Origin: Pseudoscleropodium purum
Lineage: Eukaryota; Streptophyta; Bryopsida; Hypnales; Brachytheciaceae
Reading direction: 5' to 3'
DNA: 64,000 nucleotides
NCBI GenBank assembly: GCA_963969395.1
Contig: OZ017804.1
Location: 2,170,001 to 2,234,000 of the forward strand
The translations under genes and the position numbers were made by a program. The notes under the pieces are model-generated. The model made no database searches, was not told the DNA's origin, and worked only from the letters and a program-made list of their open reading frames with translations. This document shows positions 36,062 to 47,972 of the stretch, piece by piece; the stretch's first letter is position 1, and every line of letters begins with the position of its first letter.

Positions 36062-37925
36062 CTTCACCCTTAAAGGTTTTGATTACATTTTCACCAAAAA
36101 CACTCCAAAACTACCATTTCTAATACAAGTATCAAATTTTAGAAAACAAAACAAAACATTTTGGGGTACATGTAACCATAGGATCTTGTAGTACATTGGT
36201 TTGAAAAGATGTAGAAAAAATTTCAAAATTTATCACTATAAAGATTGCAAGATATTGGTGTTTGAATGAACAAAATTCATTTTTTGGCCCTATAAAAATA
36301 TGGGCAGCTACTATCCGTAAGGTCATATTTGTATGAAAAAATGTCCAAAGTGGTGGTTATTGTTTAGATTAATTCTTCAAGGCAAGTTGGCTAGATGCTT
36401 GAAATTTTTTAGATCATTTAAAATTGTACAACATACAAGACAAAAATAGTAAATAGAAAGAAATAGATAATGATTCAAAACACTAAATTGTTAAGAATTT
36501 AGTTATGAAATTGAAAAAGTCAATTCCAAATTTCCAATGGTTGTAACATTGTAATAAACAATGTGCATCCAATGTTTTAACTTTTTTTCAAAAATATTGA
36601 AAATTAAGTTAAATAAAGGACTTCAAAGTTTATTTTTAGAGTTCAAATTTGATAACAATCCGTAAACTAAAACTCCTCATAACATTCATCTCATTAATCA
36701 CAATGGAATAATTCAAAATTTTCCATAAAGATACAAAATCTATAAAACCAACTTTAAATTTGTATTTCTTAAAAAAATGATTTTTAAGAATTTTTTTGAG
36801 CTACCCACACTTCATTGAAAATGACATATTATACAATAACTTTTGAATTGTTTACTCAAAAGTTATAGAAATTATTGTGCCTTAAAGCTACTCATTGGGC
36901 ACATGTTGTGTGAAAATTTTAAAGAAAAAAAAAAAATTCATTCATAGTGAGTTGCACCCAAATGCTATGTTATCAAAAAAGTATATTCAAAGCTTTAAAG
37001 GTTAACTTCTAAAAGATCAAGCTGCATGTTTTTGGCAACATAGTAATTTTGGGCACCTTACTATAAACATAATTTTTATTAAATTTTCACACAACATATG
37101 CCTAAGAAATAGCTTTTAGGTCCAATAGTTTTCATAACTTTTAACTACATGGTTAGAAAGTTATTGCATGATATGTAATTTTCATTGATCTTTAGGAGCA
37201 AAAGTATTTCTTAAAAAATCACTTTTTTCATAAATAAAAATTTGAAATTGGTTTTATAGATTTATATATAAGTGTGGAAGCTTTGAATCATTCCATTTTG
37301 ATTAATGAGATGAAAGTTATGAGGAGTTTTAGTTTGTAGATAGTTATGGATTCTTCACTCTAAAATAAACTTTGAAGTCTTGTATTTAACTCAATTTTCG
37401 ATATTTAAAAAAAATTTGAAAACAACATTAGGCATAGATTGATTATTACAACATTACAACCTTTGGGATTGGCATTTTTCAATTCCATTATAAATTTCTT
37501 AACAATTTAGTATTTTGAATCATTCTCTATTTTTTTTTAATTACTATTTTTCTCTATATGTTGTACAATTTCAAATGACTTAAATTTTTTCAAGTATGTA
37601 GTCAAACTTGACTTGAAGAATGAATGGCTAAAGAGGCACTACCATTTGGGACATTTTTTCATACAAATGTGACCTTATAAAGTGTAGTTGCCCATTTTTT
37701 TGCAGGGCCAAAGAAAGGATTTTTGTTAATTCAAATGTTGATATCTTGCAATGTACATGGTGAAAATTTCTAAAATTTTTGTCACACCTTCTCAAACCAT
37801 CATGCTACAAGACCTTATAGCTACATGTGTCCAAAAATATCTTTTCTTCTAGAATTTGTTACTTATTTTAAGAATGGCAGTTTTGGAACATTTTTGGTGA
37901 AAGTGTAGTCAAAAACCTTTAGGGG
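36062..37925. mobile_element. 1.86-kb palindromic TTAA element
   Basis: Two ~930-base units face each other. The left arm (about 36062-36994) is the inverted repeat of the right arm (37019-37925) almost end to end, with a loop of about 24 bases. TTAA lies at the centre (37002-37005) and right edge (37926-37929). Outer pairing includes CTAAAGGTTTT, TTTTCACCAAAAA and AAACTACCATT; inner pairing includes CATGTTGTGTGAAAATTT and CTATGTT. A single unit of the same sequence is at 17924-18875. No coding capacity. Confidence 0.85.
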
Positions 37926-37929
37926 TTAA

Positions 37930-39046
37930 CCCCATAATGCCTCAATCCTTTTTTAATTTTTTGCACATTTTGGCTTATAACTTTTTACAAAAATATCGTT
38001 TCTTGCAATTTCAAAAAATTTGTCATAAAAGAAGGTTTTCTCTTCAAGATTCAAGTATTAGATAGGATGAATGAAAAGTTTGCTGGACAATACAATGCGT
38101 GAAAACGCTCTGTTCATCGTTGAGAATATGGACGTCAGAGCGCTGCAGGGTTAATCAAGTATGTGTTAATTTCTAGACTGATTTGCCTTCTTGCATTGGA
38201 TTATGTCCTGAGGCGAGATAACCACTCAATCATGATGCTTTTTAGAGGTAAATTTTTAATGTCAATCCCTAAACCCTGAACCCCAAATTCAGAATCTCCA
38301 ATCAGTCGTATGCAAGAACTACCTCTCTGAGATACCGAGGCTTACAGAATAAAGAGTCAGTCATGGGCCATGTCTTATTATTGGTAGCGGCAGAGCAGTG
38401 TTTTTTTGGGTTCTCTGGCTCCTTCCTTTTGGGGACCCAAATTGAAGGTGGCCAATTTTGAGTATGCAATTTTTGTATGCATTTTTTTTTTTTGTATTTG
38501 TTGATTCTGCATGATGGTCAAAATGAGGTTTTGGAAACAATGTGGCAGCGGTGTGTAGGGTCATGACTACATCTTCTAAACACATTTACCTACTTTTTTT
38601 TCCATAGGCTTGAAGCTGCCCACTTTTTCTTTTTTTAAGGCAATCGGGCATTAAATTGCCTCATAAAACACTGTACTCCCTTGTAGCCGCCAGTTTTTTC
38701 TCCTAGCCTGCAGGGAAGTGCCGCAACGATGCGTGTGCAGCACATGGCTCCATGGTGCGCTCCCGGGAAGGGCTTCACGGTTTTCAGCATTGCAGAGAGC
38801 GTGTCTGAGATGTCCGAGATGTGAGACAAACTTCACGGCTACCACGTGTGTTTTGTTGGGTGCGAGTGGAAGTATGATCGAGGTTTGCCGCAAAGCAGAG
38901 TCTTGCATTGACATGATGAGTAAGTGGAACGTGACAAATGACAGGGAGTTTCAGTGGTTTCATGACGCTGGAGGACGGAACACAGCAGACTGGCCGGAGT
39001 AGCCTGATAATCACTACCAAGAGGCTGGCTAGCTAGACTAGTCCGA
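37930..39046. other. No assigned gene; GC rises after 38.7 kb
   Basis: The TTAA at 37926 is immediately followed by CCCCATAATGCC, resembling the start of a second TTAA element whose far end is not visible. From 38700 composition is GC-richer with overlapping frames on both strands that I cannot assign. It precedes the RING fragment and may be its 5' region. Confidence 0.4.
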
Positions 39047-39305
39047 ATGGCTCTGAATCCTCCACTATTAAGTCGGGAGCATGGGGGTGATCTGAAGTGT
39101 GTTCTGTGTTTCGGGCCTGTGGATGCGGAGACGCCGCTTGGGAATGCGAAATGTGGCCATGCGGTGCATCCTGTGTGTGGGAGGGTTTGTGCTTTCAGGT
39201 CATGGCACTTGCCCGGAGTGTAGGCTGCTCTTGAGCCAATTGCAACGAAAAAAAAGCTGCATCCACGGGAGTGACGCATCCAAGGACCCGGACAGACATC
39301 GCTGA
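39047..39305 (+). pseudogene. RING-finger protein fragment broken by a frameshift
   Basis: An ATG at 39047 opens a 58-codon frame (stop 39221-39223) carrying C-V-L-C, then fourteen residues, then CGHAVHPVC, that is C-x2-C ... C-x-H-x2-H-x2-C, the first three zinc-ligand pairs of a RING-H2-like domain. The closing C-P-E-C pair is present but in another frame (GHGTCPECR, frame ending at 39305), with overlap between about 39180 and 39220. A one-base shift there would explain the break. RING proteins are E3 ubiquitin ligases; here the ligand pattern, not overall similarity, is the evidence. Alternatives are a sequencing indel or an unusual splice. Confidence 0.5.
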
Positions 39306-40792
39306 AGAGTGGTGTTAATTCGTGGACCTAGACATTTGTGTGATACATTGTTAATGAAGCCTTGCTGTAAGTGAGCCTGCTGCGAACGAACGGGCACGCG
39401 CAATATATCGCATATGTGCAATCGGATGTGGAGTTTCACCAGAGCTCCCAACTACGGTACTCAATTGTTGCTTTTCCCTGAATATGGAACAGACGTTGGC
39501 CATACTTTTGTGAGATCTTTGAACATCACGGTGCTGTGCATACTTCTAAGAAAATTTTGACTTTTATTATCTCGAGATGGAGATGGATGTAAATTACAAA
39601 AGCTCCCTGTAAGCATAATAGAACTTGTCAAAGATATCATCTCCTTACAATGTGAAGGAGGTTCTTAACTTTAAACACAGATTCAGTATTGAGCTTCAGC
39701 ACGCCAAACATTGTCAAGAAGAATGAATGTGGCAATAATCCAATTGCATCCCTCCTCAACACATGTTGCGGTGCCAGATGAGATTATGCTTCCTATGAAT
39801 ATGAACAAAGACTAGAAGCAGCCCTGGACTCGAGGAAAAGGAAATACGCTAGAATCAACAAGCCCAGACGTAGACTCTAAACTCCCAATTACTCCCATCG
39901 CACGGAAAGCGGTGCAAAATCAGCAATTGACCAAATCATAACAAGAAGAATAACTGAAACCCCAAAACCAGCATGAATGAAGTGTCTATTCTTCCAATAC
40001 CACATGAACCTAGGTACCGAGTGCTACTCTTGGACCCCCATTTCAAGGGTAAAATCTAATACAGAGACAAGAAACCAGTAATGAAATAACAAGCAATTCG
40101 TAACCAAGGATTTGATCCAATCATGTCATCAGCGTTGCGATACGACAAATTATTTAAGTCGTTGCAGTGCAAATCTAAAAAACCTGGTCTTAGAGAATAT
40201 TAAAATGAAAAGCATCTTCAATAATGTACAACAGGGGTGTCAGAAACTGCCCGTAGAAGAAGGCCTTTTCAAATCTACGAGGCTGGGATCCAGGGCCAAC
40301 TTCCATAATGAGTGGGGTGGGTCCTTCAAACTAAAAGCTACAAAATACACAAAATTCACTACTATGTCCGATGGTACAACAATATACCAACCAAAAGTAC
40401 ACCTGCTCTGCACTGCATTATCTCCCAGCATACTGTACTGTACTGTAGTGAAAAGGCAGAAAAGTAGACAACTAGAAGACACATCCCTTGGATTACTCTC
40501 CTTGTGCTAATCTGCCCACCAGCCAGCCCTCACAAATGTAGCTAAACTTAGCAAAGCTTCTACTCCGTACCAATTAGTAGCTCTGGCCCGAAGAGGAGGG
40601 GTATTGCATCAGCAGAAGCTACCCTGAAGAAATGGGTCTCTCGTAAGGTAAGTGATTGTTTTTATGGCTACAAGAAAATGTGAATACCAGTGTTGAGTTT
40701 GATTGTCTAGCACATTTAGCAGTCTTTTCACCACCTTGAGCTACTTGCGGAATTCACATTTGAGACAACTGCTGCCCACCGATAATCACATG
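39306..40792. other. No recognised gene
   Basis: This is where kinase exons of the minus-strand USP gene would be expected. Neither strand shows kinase motifs such as GxGxxG, HRD or DFG in an open frame. Confidence 0.45.
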
Positions 40793-41368
40793 GAAGCCAG
40801 CCAATCCTTTGGACATTGAGTAAACAAGAATCGCGTTGTGCCCAATGAGGTAACAACCCTGCGAATTCCGGAGCAGGAAGTAGGGTTTGCGTGATTAGGT
40901 TTAGGGCTTAGGGTTTGGGAGGAGCAGATCGCCTTCATTTCCACGTTTCTGTTCCGTAACTGTGATCGCAGCGAGAGCAGGCGTGCATCAAGTCGAGGTC
41001 CAGAATCGACGCTGCTCCGGGGCGGCATCATGGTCAAAAGTGGTGACCGTGGAGTTTCGAGAGGAAGATTCTCATGGACGCCAGCTCTTTGTACATTGAG
41101 TAAAGTAGAATCGCGTTGTGTCCCATGTGGTGACAAGCCTGCAAATTGAGGAGCAGGATTTGCGATTTAGGGCTTGCGATTTAGGATTTGGTGACCCAAC
41201 CCTAATCACCTTCATCTCCAGGTTTCAGTCCCGTAACTGCAGTCGCAGTGAGAGTAGGCGTTTATCGAGTTTCGGGCCGGCATCGACGCTGCTCCGGGGC
41301 GGCATGAAGCGCGCCATGGCAGGGTCATAATCAAAAGCACTCACCGTGGAGTTTCGAGCGGAGGACTC
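40793..41368. repeat. ~285-bp tandem duplication at the 3' side of the USP gene
   Basis: 40793-41075 and 41076-41368 are direct copies: GACATTGAGTAAA, AGAATCGCGTTGTG, CGACGCTGCTCCGGGGCGGC and CGTGGAGTTTCGAG recur in order, with about 80-85% similarity by eye. The repeat includes the last codons and donor (ACG|GTGAGT) of the USP exon; the second copy has GTCACC in place of the donor. Both contain telo-box-like sequence (TTTAGGGCTT). Confidence 0.85.
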
Positions 41369-43507
41369 CGTTTCTTTCCGTTGCATAATTAGCTGCGCTG
41401 CGAACGAGCTCGTTCGCCATGCCCCTTCGACGTCGCCAATGCTGAACAAGTCGTCGCTCTCGTATCCCTCCTCGTCGCCATCGCCGTGACCACGGTGCGG
41501 GCGGGGAGGAGTGGTCGCGACGCAATGGTCGATGGTGAAAAGCTCCTCATCGTCGCTGATGGAGTTGGTCGCGGTTGCGGATGCAGGGACTGGGGTGGGG
41601 AAATTGGAACGCAAGGTTTCCACCCCGCCGCTGCGACGCATGCGCGTCACGTCGCAACTCAAGTGCTCCAGGTAGAATTTCTGTTTGCGAGGAGTGTGGG
41701 TCTTCAAGCTCCGGTCTAGAACCACTTGCACTGCGCCGAATGTGACTGCGTCCTGCACCCGGGTGTTCAAGATGAATACTCGTTCATGGCTTTACCATTC
41801 TTTGTCTAAGATGACCATGAATGACTTCGGAGAAGAATTCTGAGACGACTTGGAAGATAAAAAACATCAAATACAAGAATTGAATTGAATTCATCTTTCA
41901 GAACTCTTTCTACCCAGACTAATGTCCATTGTGTCCAATCTCCATTGTGAAAACAGAAGTCACGACGTCATGTTTAAGTTGAATGGCAATTATAACACTC
42001 TTACGTTAGAACCGAAAGCTTTATACTCTTTGCGAGCCTTTCGATCAACAGTATGAACGCTGCAGACTGATACACACAAGAAGGAGAAGGTTAACTCTGA
42101 ATTGAAAGACCAGCGTGAATGACTTGTTTGTTAGGAATGGCTCAACTATCTAAGCCTCATGGGGTTTAGATGGCAAATTTCATGCTTGAGCAAACTATTT
42201 GACATTATGTCTCAAAATCTTCTCATGTTGCTTTCATTGCCACATAAGCCTTGTGGTTGAAAAAGTGAAATCTCATCCTTCCTATAGAATTTGAAAGAGT
42301 CATAGATCAAGATTTGATGGAAGAGAGATAAATTTGACAATCAATTTCAGCCATTAGTATTCATTTTGTACATTGTTATCATGATTTGCCAATCATGTAG
42401 TGCATGAAAAAGAGATCATTTAAACTAAAGAGTTACATTATGAGAGGTTTAGTCTTTGTAGCATTGGCTTTATTGCTTTTTGAGTAAGGTGGCCACTTTA
42501 AATTCTTCAAGGTAATTTTGTCAATGCATGCAAAGCCTCCTCCCTTTCTTTCCAAAGCCAAAAAACATAAGGAATATATTTAAGTGGTGTTTAAAATGGT
42601 ATTAACAAGAATCTTTGGAAATAAATTCAAATACACCTTCAAATTGGATTTGTTTAGTTCACACCAAATGCAAACATACTTTAATCCCTAAACACCCGCA
42701 AATCCACATTTTAGACAATGAACATCTACAAATGGCGATACTTTTCTAAATAATATTCATTCATCCAAAGAAATGCTTGAATCTTCAAAATGCAAAGTTC
42801 CTACATGACTGATTCCATCCATATTTGTGCTCAAAGATACAAAATTGAAAAAAGAAATTTGAAAAATGACGAGTCGCGCACCTGCACGATCACGACTTCG
42901 GGACGCGCCGCGGATTTGACATTCACCGCGAGCTTCACGCCTTTCTCCGCACACAGCGTCTGCAACCCGGGCGTCGCCAACCACGCGAGCTTCTTCAACG
43001 CGAGCTCCTTCTGCAAATGCTCAGCGTTTGCACCCAGCCACGTCTTGTCGTTCACCTGGCACTTGTACCCGAGCGGCCCACGCAAGTAGTCCATCACCCC
43101 GAGCAATACCAGCAAGTCCCCGCCTCTCAGCACGTGCTCCAGCGCCCACGCCACGGCGGACACCACGGCGTCGCGTGCGTTCGCGTCGAACGCCACCACC
43201 ACTGCGCGCCTGAGGCTGCGGTCCTGGTCCAACATATTCCTATTCCCCGACGTCGTCGACAGGCTGCTGGCGTCCGAGAGACGCGACGACGAGGAGCCGC
43301 ACTGGACGTCCGATGAGAAGGAGCTTCCGCGACTGGGGGCTTTCACTCCTACTGGGGTCTTCCACAATCTTGCATTGGTCTCCGATGGTTCTGTGGCGCT
43401 GCCGTGGTGACCGTCGCGACGAGAGCTGCTTGCTGGTGGCGGTGACTCGATGCCCACCACTTGGGAGAGTTTCTTCAGCTTGCGAACGTTGGTATCTAAT
43501 GCATGGC
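41345..43507 (-). CDS. USP-domain protein (N-terminal part of a USP/kinase-type gene), kinase domain not seen
   Basis: Exon A, 43507-42882, begins after a GTGTTAG acceptor (a further 5' exon with the start codon must exist) and ends GTGCAG|GTGCGC. Exon B, 41752-41345, begins after CGGGTGCAG and ends ACG|GTGAGT. Both junctions are phase 0. The join reads PEVVIVQ|DAVTFGAVQVVLDRSLK. The order of blocks matches the USP-like domain of plant kinases: RRAVVVAFDAN, then AVAWALEHVLRGGDLLVLLG, then GVKLAVNV, then VVLDRSLK..., CDVTRMRRSGG. A serine-rich region precedes it and an acidic linker (SDDEELFTIDH, GDEEGYESDDLF) follows. In the family this domain sits in front of a cytoplasmic Ser/Thr kinase; here none is found in the 1.9 kb downstream. 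Expression is unknown; the intron is 1129 bases. Confidence 0.7.
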
Positions 43508-43690
43508 CTAACACAAAACAATATCTTTAAGAAAAACTGTGCAAGTCTAGCATGAGGGGACGCTATTGACAACGATGGCCACCAGTTGGGAGAGTTTTCT
43601 TCAGCTTGCAAGCTTGGGTATCTAATGCATGTCCTAACAGAGTACAATATCTTTAAGAAAATTGAGCAAGTCTAGCTTTAGGGGACACTA
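43447..43690. repeat. ~120-bp tandem duplication across a splice acceptor
   Basis: 43447-43567 and 43568-43690 are direct copies (CACCACTTGGGAGAGTTT, TTCAGCTTGC, GGTATCTAATGCATG, CCTAACA, ACAATATCTTTAAGAAAA, GCAAGTCTAGC). Each includes the minus-strand acceptor and first codons of USP exon A. The distal copy has extra bases that spoil its frame. Confidence 0.85.
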
Positions 43691-44777
43691 TTCACTACAA
43701 CGACATGATCTTCCGCGTATTCTCAATCAGAGTCAGCACTTTGAGAGTTAGACTTTGGGATGATGGTCAAAGACGACGTAATCGATAAATTTAGAAATCC
43801 GTGTTTGGTGGCGCATATAGATTTAGGAACCTGGTTCTCTTCACAAATGGCTTGATTATGTTTGCAGATTTCCTGAATTTGGCAAGGGCTGGGTAACCTT
43901 TGGCAGATACCTACTCTCCAAATCTATTTGTGCGGTCAACTAAAAATACAGAATATTGCTTATAATGCGGAAATCTGCCATTTAAACGATTGTCACCTTG
44001 AGTTGGAACGTCCCCCGGGGGAGCCGTCCGAGAGGGAAGCTCGAAGCTCCGTCGACGCGCTCCAAATGCTTTGAACCTCTTCATGATTTCAGTACTAAAC
44101 TCACAATTGCATCAAAAATTCTCCTTCAGTCCAAAAAAGCTGCCGGTCTCGAACGCCGACATTTCCCACACCGAAGCTTCACCATCCTCGCACTGAGGCG
44201 CACGGCTAAACAAACACCTTGCCACAGTCAAGAGTTTAAACAACGGGCTGCCAGCAGTCCACATTCAACAAAATCGATTCAGTGGGTACAGCACCCGCTG
44301 AAGCCCTCTCAGCTTCTCCAAACTAGCGATCCATTTCGCAAAATTGACACTCACTTTCTGTGAAAAATAATCAACAGTTTCTAAATGGAGCATCAAGGCC
44401 ATAGCAAACCAAAACCTTGGAAGCAATGTCGCCGTCTACATCGGGTTCTTCAAACCCCCACTTTAGCAACAGTTTCTAACTGGAGCATCCCCTGAATTCG
44501 AAAGTAAACTCCAAACAATCAAACCCATGTTTAGATTTTACCTCTTCATGACTGCCAGTCGGGCTCCTTCACTCGGCAGTGTGGGTTTGGGCATGAATTG
44601 CAGCAATTACAGCATTCTAGCTCGAAATGGACCAAACGAATTGAAGCCATCCCGCTTTATGAGCACCCCCAAGTACAGGACCTCAATAATTTCCAGTAAT
44701 GGCAAAAGCGAACCATGGCTCTGAACAAGGGGACGGATTGTAGTACCACAGCGTGACGCAAATTAAAGGGAAGGCAC

Positions 44778-44951
44778 CTCTTTTGTGATTCCGTCCTTCG
44801 GTTTCATGCCCGCCGTGGCTGCGATGGACAAACTGGAAAGTCGTCGCGGCCTCGCGGGCGAGCGAAGCGTTGTTGAGGGCCTCACCGGAAACGCGGGCGG
44901 GATGGAAGAAAAGCGTCGGACGGAAGGGAGGGCACTTACGACCGTACTCAA
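44778..44951 (-). CDS. Plastid-transit-peptide-like first exon, start codon TTG
   Basis: The minus frame reads (TTG)STVVSALPSVRRFSSIP, then Ser/Arg/Pro-rich sequence (FPVRPSTTLRSPARPRRLSS) and LSIAATAGMKPKDGITKE, ending GAG|GTGCCT, a possible donor at 44777. The composition, with few acidic residues, many Ser and Arg, and an IAATAG processing-like site followed by a charged segment, is what nuclear-encoded chloroplast proteins show. The position where ATG is expected is TTG, and a TGA lies three codons upstream, so either the gene has lost its start, it uses a non-ATG codon, or an upstream exon supplies it. No following exon was recognised within 1 kb, so the mature protein is unknown. Confidence 0.45.
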
Positions 44952-45109
44952 GTAGGAATTTCAATAATGAGACTCCCTGTAGCTATAACACGAGCTCACA
45001 CTAATTTGTAAATTTTTGTGAATTTTTGTTAATTTTGACGCAATAGTATAAATGGTCACAATATTGTAGATGAAATCCTCTTAACTCTAGAAGGATGTTG
45101 TAGACATAA

Positions 45110-45330
45110 AGTGTGTCATGGATGATGGAGAATCTTTCTATGTAGGACAAAAGTGAAAATGTTCATCTTTAGAATTTGTAAGGGATGGTCTTGCACAACA
45201 ATTTGACCTCCAATGAGTGCTCTTGAGTTTACTTAAGCAAATGATTCACACTGCACCCATAAATATGATTTCCACAATGACCAAATTGTCCTTTGGAGGT
45301 TAGGAATTTTTTTTTAATTTCTTTTGCAAC
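45110..45330 (+). repeat. Dispersed repeat, copy 2
   Basis: Same family and orientation as 12290-12560. Degraded, non-coding. Confidence 0.7.
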
Positions 45331-46171
45331 AGAATAGGACAAAATAACAATGACCATACCTAACATTCTTAACAACTTTCTAAAGGGTTGCCTCTTTCTA
45401 GATTAATGGAGTCAACCCTATTTTCATATTTTTGAAATAGTGTAAAATACAACTTCCATCCAACTTCCACCTATTTTTCTATATTTGTCCAACTTTCATC
45501 CAAATATTCATACAGAACAGGCTACATTTAAGCTAATTTTATTCAAGTAGTGTAAGGTACACCTATGCTAGTTTCAAACTCTTGCTTTAATTGAATTAAG
45601 TTCAATAATTTAGGTGAACTTCAATTGGTTACTATTATTAAGTTAATTAAATTTTCTTATGATCTAGATGGCTCCAAAAGCAATTATGTTGTAATTCCAC
45701 CATGTGCATTTGGATATTGGATGGCCTTCTATTTTCACTTTAAAATGCAATAAGCTTTCAAGAGCAACCAATGGAAGTTGAGCATTTTGTCCTTCAAAGG
45801 TGTTTGTTTAAAGGAAGTAAAGGGGGCATGAATAGGTACTCTATGCTTTTAATTTTTGAAAATTCATAGAATATTGTGTGGATATTATAAAAATACAAAC
45901 AAATTTGGATTGGTTTTTATTTGAATGGCTAACATTTTTATCCCCAAAAAATCATTATTTGAACCACCTAATTAGGAAGGGGCGAAGGGCAACAAAAGTG
46001 GTGCTTCTATTTTATTGCATGTAGTGGGTTTTGTCTTCTAGTGAGTGTTTTACATCATATTGTTGTCTTGTGGAATGGCAATACAATGACATGTTTCCAC
46101 TAAAAACTATAGCAAGCCAAAAATAATGTACATCTTAAATGAGGTTGTTTGTTATGGTAAGATCTCTTAGC

Positions 46172-46350
46172 CAGGGTTGACAGGACGTCCGGACACAAAC
46201 GCTGTGTCCGCAGCGTCCGCCGGGACCGCCCCGCTCCGCCCATCCGCCTTCCGACGACATGAGGGACACTGCGTCCGCTGGCGTCCGTGAGGACGGACGT
46301 TCAGGTTACGGACGCTATTTTGGGGCGGACGTACTGATTTGTCAACCCTA
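46172..46350. mobile_element. hAT-type MITE, 179 bp, GC-rich
   Basis: Termini are CAGGGTTGACA and, inverted, TAGGGTTGACA. The C/T mismatch at the outermost base is the same as in maize Ac/Ds ends. An exact 8-bp duplication CTCTTAGC flanks it (46164-46171 and 46351-46358), the length expected for hAT. The interior is strikingly GC-rich and built from repeated GTCCG/CGGAC words in both orientations, so much of it can pair internally. It has no coding capacity. It looks young because the duplication is perfect. Confidence 0.9.
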
Positions 46351-47833
46351 CTCTTAGCCCATGCATCCTATAATTATGTTTTTAATACCACCAAAAAGTT
46401 TTCTACAAAGAACGGTGTATAGACGTTGTTTTGTAGTCTTTAAACCTATAGTGTGAAAGATATTGAAATTGATAGTTTGTGTTACATGTCAATTTCAAAT
46501 TTCAAGTTTTTATTTTACTAATTTTATATTAAAAAAAATACTAAAAACATTTAAAGTTGCATTGCATTATAGACCAATAGGAAGTTGAAAAGGCAACTAG
46601 TCTTCCAATCTCTCAGCACTAAAAAAGTAGTCTATGTATACATTTTAATGTGCAAATTGAAGTGGCAAGAAGTTGAACAAAGTGGTAGATCCCATGAAGT
46701 ATTTTCAAGTTTGCTCCAACAATTCAATTGTTCACATACAATAGCTAGCAAGTTACAACATCCTCCCCCACGAGTTGCAGAAAAATCCAAAATCCTCTAG
46801 AAGTTTTGTGTTGTACACACCTTCCAATAGAAAACCTCTAGAAAATTTGTGTTGCAGAAGAATCCAATGTGAAATTCCACTTGCACAAGTGTGCCCCATG
46901 CCGTTGTCACAATCAAAACAAAAGAAAAAAAATTCTAATTTTTTTAATTCATAAAAATATCAGAATTATATAACTTTCACACCCTAGGTTGGAACGCCAC
47001 AAAACCAAGTCCGTGCACCCCTCCTCACCGAGGGCTTTCCGACCATTCCAAACACACAAACGGGAGATGCACAGTCCGGGAGATCTTGCCACTTGTGTTC
47101 CTGCCTCTCATGTGAAGGGACTCTTTACTCTTAGAATGAGGACAGTCTCATCTTCGAATCTCCTGAAATATTTACGGAGCTGCCAAATGCCGAAGACGCA
47201 ATGCACATGAAAATTTACAAAATTCGGAGGTCTGGAGGTTTCCGAGAGACACTGTAGAATGCGTGTTCATCCCGTGTGTGCAATAATGCAATTGTTACGA
47301 TGTGTCGAACTGAAGTTGGATTGCTGAGTCAATGGCATGAGTGGGAGAGTTTAGATGCGGTTGGAGACTTTATTTGGAATCCTTATTTGGCAGACACTCA
47401 GTTTAGGGCTAACTTACCGGTAATCCGGTCTTTGTTCATAATCTGCTGTTGATCCGGACCCCCTTTTTTGCGGTCTCACTCACCTCCTTGGAGTTTGAAC
47501 TTTGAAGTTATTACTACATCAAGGTGTTATTGTGTATTTAAAATCCAAGCTCACCTAATGGAACAAGCGGTGCATTTTCTTTTCTTTTCTGGGATTTGTT
47601 TTTGGGACACAATCGAGGCATTTGTCCGGTAGCTACTTGAATTCACCAATAATTACATGAATTCTCTATATTCAAATACATTTTCTACATAGGCTTGTTT
47701 TCCGGTTATACCATAATTGTGTGAGAAGTTTTTTTAACCCATTGTTTAAGGACAATGCAAGTCCCATGGGCATTTTGAAAGTCAAATCTTGAATTTTCAC
47801 ATAATTCTTGAGTTTAGATGTTTCTAAGCTTAA

Positions 47834-47970
47834 TCCCTAAATGCCCGAAGCATCAAATTTTGGTGTTGAGAAAACTTTGAAGATAAATAAAACCTTGCCA
47901 AGTTACTATTTTGAATATTTCATATTTTTAGAAAATTCTTTTTGAAGTCTAGTTTTAGCATTACAAATCC
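47834..47970 (+). mobile_element. TTAA element fragment, left end only
   Basis: TTAA (47830-47833) is followed by TCCCTAAATGCCCGAAGC and about 130 bases matching the start of the 62692-63266 element (GGTGTTGAG, TTTTGAAG-like, AATAAAACC, GTTTAGTTTTAGCAT-like). It is cut off where the Harbinger hairpin begins. Confidence 0.7.
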
Positions 47971-47972
47971 GA

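Noticed and set aside
43017..43316. Plus-strand frames across USP exon A
   Set aside because: GC-rich antisense shadows of a recognisable minus-strand protein domain.
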